This document shows, piece after piece, positions 34,005-42,127 of a stretch of DNA of 64,000 bases (position 1 is its first letter; every line of letters starts with the position of its first letter). The position numbers and the translations under genes were made by a program. The notes under the pieces were generated by a model. It was not told the origin of the DNA and made no database searches. It saw only the letters and a program-made list of their open reading frames with translations. The stretch is from Rubrobacter indicoceani. Its GTDB lineage: Bacteria; Actinomycetota; Rubrobacteria; Rubrobacterales; Rubrobacteraceae. The stretch spans positions 2,418,001 through 2,482,000 of the forward strand of contig NZ_CP031115.1 of NCBI RefSeq assembly GCF_003568865.1, written 5' to 3'.

Positions 34005-34652
34005 CTAGCCGGGCCTTTCTCCCGGTTTCCAGTTGTCTCTGAGATGTCCGTTGGTCCGGGACTTCTTCTCTGCGTCCCGCTGGGCTTCGAGCCTCTTCAC
34101 GGCCTGGTTCAACAGTTCCCGGACCATCTCCAGCCGCTCCCGCTCCGATTGCGTTTCGAGCAGCCGCTGACGGTGCTCCGTCCCGAAGTCTATCCTTCCG
34201 GCGATGGCGAACGAGAGGTTTCTGTAGGTCGGCTCTATCTCTATGTCAGCCGGGGACTCCGTAGCGGCCTCCACGACCCGTGTGAGAAGAGCCACGCACT
34301 CTTCGGCGAGCGGCACGTCCTCGGACCTCGGTGCGTCCTCCTCTATGAACTCCACCTCTCCGACAAGATATGCCGCACGGTCGGAGTGGACCTCCCCGAG
34401 GCTGAAACGCCGCACACCTTCGGTAAGGACGAGCAGCCGTCCGTCCTCATAACGTTCCACAAGCTCGGATATCTTTGCGGTGCACCCGACCGTGCGTGTT
34501 CCCTGCTCGTCGGAGAGAACCATACCGAACTCCGACTCGCTCCTGAGGCATTCTTCGACCATCTGTTTGTAGCGTTCCTCGAAGATGTGCAGCGGAAGCG
34601 GCGCACCCGGTACAAGGACCACGTTCAGCGGGAACAGCGGTATCTCTGGCAA
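34005..34652 (-). CDS. LON substrate-binding (LON N-terminal) domain protein
   Basis: 215 residues: PEIPLFPLNVVLVPGAPLPLHIFEERYKQM is the classic start of the domain, then GCTAKISELVERYEDGRLLVLTEG and a helical bundle ending in a basic tail. It lacks the ATPase and protease domains of Lon. Such standalone proteins are probably adaptors; one cannot tell the substrate. Confidence 0.87.
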   Translation of the reverse strand: MPEIPLFPLNVVLVPGAPLPLHIFEERYKQMVEECLRSESEFGMVLSDEQGTRTVGCTAKISELVERYEDGRLLVLTEGVRRFSLGEVHSDRAAYLVGEVEFIEEDAPRSEDVPLAEECVALLTRVVEAATESPADIEIEPTYRNLSFAIAGRIDFGTEHRQRLLETQSERERLEMVRELLNQAVKRLEAQRDAEKKSRTNGHLRDNWKPGERPG

Positions 34653-34742
34653 TGCTCTCTCCTCTCCTTGAAATTCAGAGGCAGAACCCGGCCGTCCGGA
34701 TGGGAATACCCCGGCACTTGCCCCTCAAACCACCGGCACACG

Positions 34743-34764
34743 AAAACGGGGGCCGAAGCCCCCG
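34743..34764 (-). terminator. intrinsic terminator of the respiratory operon
   Basis: On the minus strand CGGGGGC-TTCG-GCCCCCG (arms 34758-34764 and 34747-34753, UUCG tetraloop) is followed by TTTT (34743-34746). It lies 40 bp after the last small gene of the operon. Confidence 0.85.
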
Positions 34765-34803
34765 CCTGAGAGATCAGAAGGTTGTCGTACAAACTCTTTT
34801 GCG

Positions 34804-34962
34804 CTACTCGTCCTTGCTGATCCAGTAGGTGAAACTCCAGGCCGAGATGTAGATTATCAGGATCAGCACCAGCCCCGCAAAGAACCGGAATACCCCGGTC
34901 GCCGTCGGGTTCCCGGTCGTCCCCTCCTGCAGAAAGGCCAGCACCGTCAAAAACTCGATCAT
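34804..34962 (-). CDS. 52-residue single-TM protein ending the respiratory operon
   Basis: Start ATG overlaps the stop of the CydA-like gene (ATGA), so it is translationally coupled. The peptide begins MIEFLTVLAFLQEGTTG, has one TM helix near residues 24-46 (FRFFAGLVLILIIYISAW) and ends YWISKDE. Small single-TM subunits (CydX/CydS-type) occur in cytochrome bd oxidases. This may be an analogue that stabilises the complex (inference); no sequence similarity to CydX is visible. Confidence 0.75.
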   Translation of the reverse strand: MIEFLTVLAFLQEGTTGNPTATGVFRFFAGLVLILIIYISAWSFTYWISKDE

Positions 34963-36293
34963 CGGACCTCACCCGCCAGTCCTTCTACCGGGCAGCTTTC
35001 GGGTGTCAGCTGCTGGTCGAGCGTGACGCAGTTGTAGATCAGGTAACCCGGCTCGTTATCGACCCGGCGCGCTGTCTCACGGGTGTAGCCCATCGTGATC
35101 ATGGTGAACACCACGGTTACCGCACAGGTTATGAGCAGATACTGGCTCCAGCGGCTCGCGTTGCCCCACCGGAAGCCTCCGGCGGTCGCCTTGAGGTATA
35201 ACCCCAGTACAAAGAACCCGACCAGCATCAACCCGATAAGACCTATGTACTTCCACGGGTACATCTGACCGAGCGGGATGTTGGTGTTCTCGCCGTTGGC
35301 AAAGACCAGACCTATCTGCGGTATCAGGCTTGCGTCGGACGGTATAAGGTTGAGCACCGAGAAAAGCGCCGTAAACGCCAGGCATCCGATGGCCAGCTTC
35401 CTCAAGAAGTTCATGGGCTTCACCGAGAAGCGGAGCTTGTGTACAAAGTACGCCGTCGCCGCGACACCCATGATGCCGAGCCAGATCATGAGCAGGTTGA
35501 AGACCCACGCCTTGTCCCCGAGCATGATGGTGTTGAAGGCCGCCGGGGCCGACTCGCGGATGCCCTTGAGGTACCCGTAGCCAATAACGGGCTGCATCAT
35601 CGTGAAGCCAAAGCCCCACAGAAGCCCGAAGTGTCCCATCCAGTCATAGTATTCGCGGTCGTCCTCCCGCGTCGTGCGGAGGTAGCGCCACGCTGCCCAG
35701 CCGGCGATCAAAAATCCCGCGTACCCGAAGTTGCCGATAAAACGGTGCATGTTCAGCGGGACCATCGTCTGGTTGAGGAAGGTGCTCGCCGTATCCGAGA
35801 CCGCGGACTCAGAGGGCGTGAGCATAAACGACGCGACCGCATCTATCATCGTCATCGCCATAAGGCCCATAAAACCAGCCACAAACCCGAAGACGACGTG
35901 AAGCGACTTCCGGTAGGCCAGCTTGTCCCAGACGTTGTACCAGGCATAGACGATGATGATCTGCCCGAGGAACATAAACGCCTCGACCAGGAAAACCCAG
36001 AAGAAAACGTTCTGCAAATAGGAGAAAAAGACCGGGAACAGCGTTATAAGCGCGATAACGAACGTGATCGCAAGCGCAGCGCCCGAGGCGAACAGAAGGA
36101 CTACGAACCTTGCGAGGTTCCGGGCGAACCGCTCGTAGCGCGGCTGCTTCGTGACCATGCCGAGGTACTCGCTCGTCGCGGCGATAAGAACCGCCCCGAT
36201 GATAAACGCCGCGAACAGGATGTGTCCCTGAACCAGCACGGCAATGGTAACGTTCTTGCCGATAACAGGAACGTCAATGTCGCCTATCGGCAT
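34959..36293 (-). CDS. CydA-like cytochrome bd subunit, member 1 of a pair
   Basis: 444 residues, about 9-10 TM helices. It aligns by eye with CydA: His24 in QGHILFAAF (heme b595 ligand position), Glu104 in LVEAFMFLG near the acidic pair of E. coli CydA, and His183 in LNMHRFIGNFGYAG (heme b558 ligand position). The quinol-binding Q-loop between the H186 and M393 equivalents looks absent or very short. The C-terminal tail has two Cys but no CxxCH. No CydB is nearby. Last large gene of the Rieske/cytochrome b operon, coupled to the 52-residue TM protein. Confidence 0.78.
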   Translation of the reverse strand: MPIGDIDVPVIGKNVTIAVLVQGHILFAAFIIGAVLIAATSEYLGMVTKQPRYERFARNLARFVVLLFASGAALAITFVIALITLFPVFFSYLQNVFFWVFLVEAFMFLGQIIIVYAWYNVWDKLAYRKSLHVVFGFVAGFMGLMAMTMIDAVASFMLTPSESAVSDTASTFLNQTMVPLNMHRFIGNFGYAGFLIAGWAAWRYLRTTREDDREYYDWMGHFGLLWGFGFTMMQPVIGYGYLKGIRESAPAAFNTIMLGDKAWVFNLLMIWLGIMGVAATAYFVHKLRFSVKPMNFLRKLAIGCLAFTALFSVLNLIPSDASLIPQIGLVFANGENTNIPLGQMYPWKYIGLIGLMLVGFFVLGLYLKATAGGFRWGNASRWSQYLLITCAVTVVFTMITMGYTRETARRVDNEPGYLIYNCVTLDQQLTPESCPVEGLAGEVR

Positions 36294-36341
36294 GTCTCAC
36301 CCCCCGATCCCGAATATGCTTTTGTAGTAGAGAACATCCGC

Positions 36342-36866
36342 CTACTGCCCCGGGAAGTTGATGATCCGGCTGACGGCGAGCAGCATGTTCAGAAGAACGA
36401 TAACGATGACCAGAACACCGATGATCGTCATGAAAGGCCGCCTGACCGGGCTGTGGACCGGCGTCCGGTCAAGCCACGGCAGCGCGAAGAGCAGGACCAC
36501 GAAGACCCCCGGTATCACGACCGCGCCAAAGGCGATCAGCGCGTACCCCGGGAAGAACATGAGCATCTGCTCGTAGAAAAAGAAGAACCATTCCGGCCTT
36601 GGCACGTAGTCTACGGTAGCCGGGTCAGCGGGACCGGCCAGCGGAGCGGGTGCGGCGTAGGAGAGGACCGCGCAGGCGATGAGCAGAAGGCATGAGACAA
36701 CCGCATCCCTGACTATCTGACCCGGAAAGAACCCCATGGTTTCGTCCGGACGGTCAAAAACGTTCTCCTCGGTGATAACCTCGGCGTCTTTCGGTTTGGC
36801 CGGTGCGGCCCGCCCCTGCGCTACGTTGTCTCTGGTCTCTGTCTGACCGTACTTTATGTCCGTCAT
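36342..36866 (-). CDS. cytochrome b6f/bc complex subunit IV-like (cytochrome b C-terminal part)
   Basis: 174 residues. A charged N-terminus with ENVFDRPDETMGFFPGQ, then three TM helices, and VPRPEWFFFFYEQMLMFFPG. The PEWF motif is the Qo-site PEWY-type signature of cytochrome b. It provides the C-terminal half of the quinol-oxidising site as in split cytochrome b6f/menaquinol complexes. It is separated from the b6 gene by 132 bp with no other gene visible. Confidence 0.9.
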   Translation of the reverse strand: MTDIKYGQTETRDNVAQGRAAPAKPKDAEVITEENVFDRPDETMGFFPGQIVRDAVVSCLLLIACAVLSYAAPAPLAGPADPATVDYVPRPEWFFFFYEQMLMFFPGYALIAFGAVVIPGVFVVLLFALPWLDRTPVHSPVRRPFMTIIGVLVIVIVLLNMLLAVSRIINFPGQ

Positions 36867-36998
36867 GTTCTGCCTCTCCCGTCCCGGTCCAGCCTGGAGG
36901 TTTACTCTGCACCAATGATGCTACACGTTTCGGGGCACACACCTCGGTAAACGCGCTTACTCACCCGGTGAATCGCCCCGATTCGTGGCTCTCTGTCT

Positions 36999-37832
36999 TT
37001 ACTCCCGCTCCCGCTCTCTTCTCGCCGTCCCGCTATTGTCGCCGCCGGAATCGACCCCGTAGCTCTCCTCGTTCTCTTCGAGCTCGAACTCGGAGTAGTT
37101 CTGCTCCCTCTGACGCTCGTGCATCTTGGAGATACGGTCGGTGTACTCGAACTCGTTGCCGAACTCGCCGTGCTTTCTGAGCAGGAAGAGGTGGATGCCG
37201 ATAAACGGTGCTATCGCGGCCGGAAGCAGCCACACGTGAATTGCGAAGAATCGGGTGAGCGTCGCCGGGCCGACCACGTCGCCGCCGAGCAGGAACTGCA
37301 CGATGTACGGACCGATAAGCGGCGACCAGGAGCCTATCTTGATCCCGACGACCGAAGCCCAGAAACCGTCCTGATCCCAGCGAAGCAGGTACCCCGTGAA
37401 CGCCAGCCCCACCACCAGGAGCAACAGCACGACACCGACGATCCAGTTCATCTCCCTCGGAGCCTTGTACGAACCGCTGAAGAACGTTCTGGCCATATGA
37501 AGCCCGATGACCGCGAGCAGGAAGTTCGCCGACCAGTAGTGGATACCCCGGATAAGAACCCCGAAGTAGGCCCCGTTCATTATGTAGTAGACCGAGTTCC
37601 AGGCGTGGTCCACGGTCGGTACGTAGTAGAAGAGCAGCAGGATGCCCGTCAGGAACTGCAGCGTTATAAGAAAGAGCGTCGCGCTGCCCAGAGTGTAGAG
37701 CCAGGCCCCGCGCTTCGGGACCGGTTCGTAGAGAAAGTGCTCCATGAGCGTAACGGCCCCGGTGCGATCCTCGGTCCAGTCGAGAAAGGACTTCCCCAGT
37801 TCCATCCCCTGAGATCTCAGCCTGCCTATCAT
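36999..37832 (-). CDS. cytochrome b6-like (N-terminal half of cytochrome b)
   Basis: 277 residues, four TM helices. Two pairs of heme-b His residues: IHYWSANFLLAVIGLHM (about 98 and 112) and IHVWLLPAAIAPFIGIH (about 197 and 212). Qo region GYLLRWDQDGFWASVVG is present. No Cys is found in the N-terminal region where b6f and Bacillus QcrB attach heme ci/cn. A long acidic C-terminal tail (YSEFELEENEESYG) is unusual. Together with subunit IV it should oxidise menaquinol. Confidence 0.92.
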   Translation of the reverse strand: MIGRLRSQGMELGKSFLDWTEDRTGAVTLMEHFLYEPVPKRGAWLYTLGSATLFLITLQFLTGILLLFYYVPTVDHAWNSVYYIMNGAYFGVLIRGIHYWSANFLLAVIGLHMARTFFSGSYKAPREMNWIVGVVLLLLVVGLAFTGYLLRWDQDGFWASVVGIKIGSWSPLIGPYIVQFLLGGDVVGPATLTRFFAIHVWLLPAAIAPFIGIHLFLLRKHGEFGNEFEYTDRISKMHERQREQNYSEFELEENEESYGVDSGGDNSGTARRERERE

Positions 37833-37862
37833 AGTTCGCTACCCTCCTGAAACTCTCAAGGT

Positions 37863-38594
37863 CTAGACGACGTACGGTTCTGTCTCGCTGATGCCCGGAA
37901 TGCCTTCTTCGATGTCGAAGCCGTGCTTTACATACAGTCTGCCGTTTTCACGGACCTCATACTGTGTGTACCGATACATCCCCCTCGGCGGCGGGCCGCC
38001 GTACCAGTTGCCGTTTATGTCGTAGATGCCGCCGTGGCACGGGCAGAGGAACTCGCCCTCGCCGTCAACGTTCGTGATCCACCTTACCGGACATCCGAGG
38101 TGAGCGCAGGAGTTGTTGAGCACGTTGATGCCCTCTTCGACCTGCCGGATCTCCTCCGGCGTGAAGCCCTCGCTCTTGTTGTTGAGGAACTCCGGTTTCT
38201 CCGGGGTACCGATGGTGTTGCCCTGATTTCCCTGTCGTCCCTGCCTTTCTATTGGTGCCTTCCACGAAAGCCACACCGCGTTCCTGAGCGTGAACCGCTC
38301 CGTCGAGCGAGGATCCTCCGGGTTTGCCTCCTGCACTCTCTGCTCGCCGTAGATCTGATCTATCGGAAACTCCACGATAAAGACCGACGGCTCCTCTATC
38401 ATCACCTCCGCGACCGGCCCGACCTCCTGCCAGCCCTCATCAACGTTTGTCTGGCCGAGAATGCCGATGTCTATAACGGGCTCCAGCAGAAACGCCGCCG
38501 CCGGAACGGTAATAATCGCACCCATGATGGTCCCCGTTACCCCGAGGGCAAGGAAGTCCGTGCGGGTCATCTTGTCTTTCTGTAGCTCTGCCAC
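37863..38594 (-). CDS. Rieske iron-sulfur protein
   Basis: 243 residues, GTG start. N-terminal TM anchor with KMTRTDFLALGVTGTI, a Tat-like motif with only one Arg. The [2Fe-2S] site is complete: CAHLGC near residue 161 and CPCHGG near 184, with a GGPPPRGMYRY Pro-loop. It passes electrons from quinol at the Qo site. A 60-residue insert (~80-140) before the cluster domain is longer than in most Rieske proteins. Second gene of the respiratory operon. Confidence 0.92.
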   Translation of the reverse strand: MAELQKDKMTRTDFLALGVTGTIMGAIITVPAAAFLLEPVIDIGILGQTNVDEGWQEVGPVAEVMIEEPSVFIVEFPIDQIYGEQRVQEANPEDPRSTERFTLRNAVWLSWKAPIERQGRQGNQGNTIGTPEKPEFLNNKSEGFTPEEIRQVEEGINVLNNSCAHLGCPVRWITNVDGEGEFLCPCHGGIYDINGNWYGGPPPRGMYRYTQYEVRENGRLYVKHGFDIEEGIPGISETEPYVV

Positions 38595-38609
38595 CCTGCG
38601 GTTCCCCTT

Positions 38610-38654
38610 CTAGACTGTTTCCGGGAATTCGTCGTTCTTCTTCAGGTATTGCAT
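38610..38654 (-). CDS. possible 14-residue leader/microprotein between CydA-like and Rieske genes
   Basis: ATG with GAGGTGTGTGGG upstream encodes MQYLKKNDEFPETV and stop. It fills most of the 70-bp gap between the bd-like gene and the Rieske gene. It may be translated to couple the two genes, or be a chance frame. Confidence 0.3.
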   Translation of the reverse strand: MQYLKKNDEFPETV

Positions 38655-38664
38655 CCCACACACC

Positions 38665-40020
38665 TCAGTTGCCGAAGCTGGCGGGCGGAGGCGTACTTTC
38701 TATCGTGTAATCCGGCTGATTATATACCGCAAACGGAACCCTAGAGTTCGACTTCATGAAGCCCATGTTAAGCGCGACAACCGCTGCGAACACTCCAAGC
38801 GAGATCAGCACCACCCTGTACATCGTACCCGGACTCCCGTACGAGAAGCGTAAACGACCTCTCATGTACGTGATGAAAGCCCCGAGCGTGGCGATGATCA
38901 TGATCAAAAGCGCGATGTAGCGGAAGTAGTAGGTCGGGAAGTCGGCCAGCGGAGATATCGAGTACAGCCCCGCCACCGTGGCGACCAGCCCGAAGAACCG
39001 GATCGGAACCCGGCTGGCCTGGTCCGGATGACGCTCGGCCCCGAGGTACATCGCCACCGCCGAAAGCACGAACAGGATAACGACCAGAAGCAGATTCGTG
39101 TAGAGCATGCCCGAAGACGCCCCCGAGGTCAGCCGCTCGTAGGAGCCGCCCGCCGCCCCCGAAACCGGCTCGTTCGGTACGGAGAGCTTCATCGAGTAGA
39201 CGATAAAGTAGCCGATTATCGGCTGCAGCATCAGGAACCCAACCCCCCACGTCAGGCCCACCGAACTCGCCCAGTCGTAGAAGGACTTGTCCGCCTCGCT
39301 CTTGGCCCGGACGTACTTGAAGGAGGCCCATGCGCCGAGAGCGAACGCCGGCCACGAAAGGTTGGCGAACGTCCGGTGTAGCACCATCTCAACGAACATG
39401 GGGTTGAAGACCTGCCCGAGGGAGGCTCCGAAGCTCTCGACACTCCCGGCTGTTATCGGTTGCCCCTGCGCTCCGCCGCCGCTCACCATGTACGTGTCTA
39501 TGCCGGTCATGATAACGACCCAGATCCAGATAAAGACCCCCATCGTCAGCCCCATGGCGATGTGGCGGTTTTTCTTGAGGACGGCGTAGCGGTCCCACTT
39601 GTAGTAGTAGGTGTACATCCCCCACAGGGCGAGCACCATCGAGAGCATCGCCGCTGCTATAAGGTAGAAGAAGTTGGTGAAGATAGAGGCCGTAACGCTC
39701 GGGTAGAGACCGACGAGCAAAACAAGGAACAGCACCGCGAACGTCGCCCCGGTCGAGAACGTCAGCACGTTGAAGCGCACCATCGAGTGCGCGAGGCGGT
39801 CCATTCGGGGGCTGCCCGTACGCGCTCCCCACGCCTGAAGCACCGGTGCCGCGATGGCGAACCCGACAAAGATCTGAGCAAAAAACATGTGGATCAACAT
39901 AGACCCGCCCGTTACCGTCCGTGCCCCCCCGAACTCCGAGAGCGCATTCGACAGGTCTACCTGAGCGACGACGAACTGAAGCAAAACCAGAGGAAGCTTC
40001 AGGATTATCTCTGCGGCCAC
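38665..40020 (-). CDS. CydA'-like cytochrome bd subunit, member 2 of a pair
   Basis: 451 residues, about 9-10 TM helices. By-eye alignment with CydA keeps His44 (MLIHMFFAQIFVG), KWDRY after helix 4, His215 (EMVLHRTFANLSW) and a closing SRVPFAVY that mimics the CydA GRQPW segment. Both acidic residues of the E99/E107 pair are missing (AAAMLSMVLA), and the Q-loop looks absent. First gene of the operon that continues with Rieske, b6, subunit IV and the second CydA-like gene. It resembles the degenerate CydA' partner of CydAA'-type oxidases. Confidence 0.75.
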   Translation of the reverse strand: MAAEIILKLPLVLLQFVVAQVDLSNALSEFGGARTVTGGSMLIHMFFAQIFVGFAIAAPVLQAWGARTGSPRMDRLAHSMVRFNVLTFSTGATFAVLFLVLLVGLYPSVTASIFTNFFYLIAAAMLSMVLALWGMYTYYYKWDRYAVLKKNRHIAMGLTMGVFIWIWVVIMTGIDTYMVSGGGAQGQPITAGSVESFGASLGQVFNPMFVEMVLHRTFANLSWPAFALGAWASFKYVRAKSEADKSFYDWASSVGLTWGVGFLMLQPIIGYFIVYSMKLSVPNEPVSGAAGGSYERLTSGASSGMLYTNLLLVVILFVLSAVAMYLGAERHPDQASRVPIRFFGLVATVAGLYSISPLADFPTYYFRYIALLIMIIATLGAFITYMRGRLRFSYGSPGTMYRVVLISLGVFAAVVALNMGFMKSNSRVPFAVYNQPDYTIESTPPPASFGN

Positions 40021-40059
40021 TGTCTAACTCCTAACTAACCCTGTTTGTCTGATCCGGCT

Positions 40060-40710
40060 TCATCCTCTGCCCCGAGCCGGTGTTTCGGCGCCACCAGTCT
40101 GGTCGTTCGACCTTGCCCGGTACAGCGTAGCCTGATGCACCGCCCTCGGCTCGAGCCGCTTGTTCACCAGGTAGTACGTCGCCCCGGTTCTCTGGAGTAT
40201 CTCCCGAAGGGGCCGCAGAATGGTGCGGTCGGTGGTGTTGGCGAAGACCAGAACCCGCCCGACCTCGAACTCCTCGTTCCAGGAAGAAGCCTCTTCCCTC
40301 GGCGCGCCCATCTCGGTCATTATGGGTTCCACCCCGACCCGCGAGAAAACCCCCGCGAACAGGATGGCCGCAAGAGAGGCGAAGACCATGAAGGTCGGGA
40401 TGCCGATGGCCGGGGTGGTGATGATAAAGAAGAGCCCGATCACTATAAAGGCGATGGCAAAACCTATAACCACCCCGAGACCGCGACTGTCGTCCGGCAC
40501 GACTATGTAGCGCGTGCCGTCCGGGAAAGGTTCCGGTCCGTCCTGCTCCTTGCGCTTGAGGATTACGGTCAGGTCGTCGCGACCCACTCCGAGACCCTGG
40601 ATCTCGCGCACGGCGCGGTTGAGTTCCGCCCCGTCGTCTATGACCCCCACTACGGTGTAGCCGGAACCCTGCTGCCTCCGCTGGTTCGGCGCACCCTTCT
40701 CCTGCGTCAA
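40060..40710 (-). CDS. membrane protein with N-terminal general-stress/DUF3341-like domain
   Basis: 216 residues; TTG start behind GGAGGTAGTCA. The N-terminal soluble domain YTVVGVIDDGAELNRAVREIQGLG resembles general-stress GSP17M-like domains and, in topology, the ActD subunit of alternative complex III. Two TM helices (~80-130) follow, then a second soluble domain and a basic tail. It is directly upstream of the respiratory operon, 40 bp from the CydA'-like start, so it may belong to it. Confidence 0.6.
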   Translation of the reverse strand: MTQEKGAPNQRRQQGSGYTVVGVIDDGAELNRAVREIQGLGVGRDDLTVILKRKEQDGPEPFPDGTRYIVVPDDSRGLGVVIGFAIAFIVIGLFFIITTPAIGIPTFMVFASLAAILFAGVFSRVGVEPIMTEMGAPREEASSWNEEFEVGRVLVFANTTDRTILRPLREILQRTGATYYLVNKRLEPRAVHQATLYRARSNDQTGGAETPARGRG

Positions 40711-40863
40711 ATGACTACCTCCGAAGAGCCCACGATCTCCTCCGACTTTCCCGGTTATCGTCCTTTACGGTCCGCTGCCGACGAACCTTCGCTGTTTGCC
40801 TGCACAGCATACCGAATTGCAGCCGAGCGTACTAGCAAGCCCAACGAGCAGTCTAGTTCGATC

Positions 40864-40909
40864 CCCGAACCCGATGCGGCATTTCTTTCACACCGCGCCC
40901 GGGTTCGGG
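40864..40909. promoter_or_regulatory. perfect 10-bp inverted repeat in a 330-bp intergenic region
   Basis: CCCGAACCCG (40864-40873) and CGGGTTCGGG (40900-40909) flank a 26-bp spacer upstream of the DUF3341-like gene and the respiratory operon. It could be a regulator-binding site or RNA hairpin. Apart from the -10 box at 41029, nothing else was seen in 40711-41040. Confidence 0.4.
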
Positions 40910-41028
40910 TTGTACGGAACCGACTCGCGAGCCCGGCTCCGTACTGTCTCACAAATCGTAAGCCTGTTGGGCCGGTAGCAGAGCGTACTTTGTGAAAAAT
41001 CCCCCCTGCCCCTCGATAGCGCCTCGGG

Positions 41029-41034
41029 TAGACT
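41029..41034 (+). promoter_or_regulatory. -10 box of a leaderless transcript
   Basis: TAGACT ends six bases before the ATG at 41041, with no RBS. Confidence 0.6.
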
Positions 41035-41040
41035 GCCGCT

Positions 41041-41760
41041 ATGACTACACGGCAGACCGGAGAGGAGCGGCGCGAAGGGCCAGAAGGACCGGACAGGCCG
41101 GTCGGGGCAAGCAGCGGTCCCCGCGAAGAGGACTACCGGATGCCGGGGCTCAGAACCTGGATGACCCGCAACGTCTGGCTGCTCGTCAGGCTCGGCATGG
41201 TCATCATCTTTACGTTCGGGACGTCCCTGATCGCAGACCAGTTCTCCTACGGTCTGGAGTTCAACCCGATAGAGGTGACAACCGAGCAGATCAACGCCGG
41301 AGAACTCCCAGCGGGGGCCGAGATCGGCGACTACATGAGGATAGTCGGCACCGCCGGACCGGGCGACGGCCTGACCCCGGAGAACGTCGGCACCGAGGAG
41401 TCCGGTATCGGTGTCTCGGCCCGCTACAGCGTTCCTTATTTCTACTTCCGGCTTGAAGAAACCGGGGACAACCTGCTTATCCAGACGGGCAACTCCCTGC
41501 CGAACTTCAGCGAGATAGAGGGTGATCAGAGGGCCTGGGAGGGTAGTCTTTCAACGGTCGGGACGGTTATCTTCCACGATACAACCCAGGTAGGGCTCGA
41601 AAGGGCCGGCCTCCCGATCGAGGAGCGCATCCCTGTTATCGAGGTGGGCGAGACCCCGGAGACCTACCGTACGCTCTTCCCGACCTACACGGTCGTGGTG
41701 GTGGTCTGGGTACTCTCTCTCGGGTGGCTGCTCTGGAAGCGGAACGCGCCGTTTGCCTGA
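41041..41760 (+). CDS. hypothetical protein with two terminal TM helices
   Basis: 239 residues. A charged N-terminal tail, TM1 (~48-66), a ~140-residue extracytoplasmic domain of mixed beta character (SARYSVPYFYFRLEETGDN, VGTVIFHDTTQVGLERAG), TM2 (~213-230) and a short basic end. No family recognised. It is oriented away from the respiratory operon. Confidence 0.65.
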   Translation: MTTRQTGEERREGPEGPDRPVGASSGPREEDYRMPGLRTWMTRNVWLLVRLGMVIIFTFGTSLIADQFSYGLEFNPIEVTTEQINAGELPAGAEIGDYMRIVGTAGPGDGLTPENVGTEESGIGVSARYSVPYFYFRLEETGDNLLIQTGNSLPNFSEIEGDQRAWEGSLSTVGTVIFHDTTQVGLERAGLPIEERIPVIEVGETPETYRTLFPTYTVVVVVWVLSLGWLLWKRNAPFA

Positions 41761-42012
41761 CTAGTCTTCGACCGGCTCTATCCGGTCGAGGGGCCACGCC
41801 ATCCCGACGGGTCGGCGGCGCTTGAGGGTGGCCGTTTCCCACTCCTCCTCTTCGGCGACCCAGACGACGACGCCGTAGGAATCGTGGCTCAGGGGACCGG
41901 AGATGGCCCGAAACCCCTCCCGCCACTTTTCGTCCTCTCCGAGCAGCCGGACGCGCTGGTCGGGGTCCGGAACCCGGGGCGGCTCTTTTCCGAAGATTCT
42001 GCGTCGCACCAT
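41761..42012 (-). CDS. small hypothetical protein
   Basis: 83 residues, mixed charge, with KWREGFRAISGPLSHDSYGVVVWVAEEEEW. The stop abuts the convergent neighbour. No TM, no known domain; coding bias looks genuine. Confidence 0.55.
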   Translation of the reverse strand: MVRRRIFGKEPPRVPDPDQRVRLLGEDEKWREGFRAISGPLSHDSYGVVVWVAEEEEWETATLKRRRPVGMAWPLDRIEPVED

Positions 42013-42127
42013 TGGTAGAAGATTCTAGCCGTTTGCAGGCCCGGTCAAACAATGCCCGGAAAAGTCCCGGACCGTAAACGCTTCACAGTCCGGGTGAAGA
42101 AGCGACCGCTATACTTTTCTTTTAATT

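Noticed and set aside
40045-40995. A 316-codon open frame on the plus strand
   Set aside because: Opposite the 216-residue membrane protein that has an RBS and TM helices; the long frame has neither.
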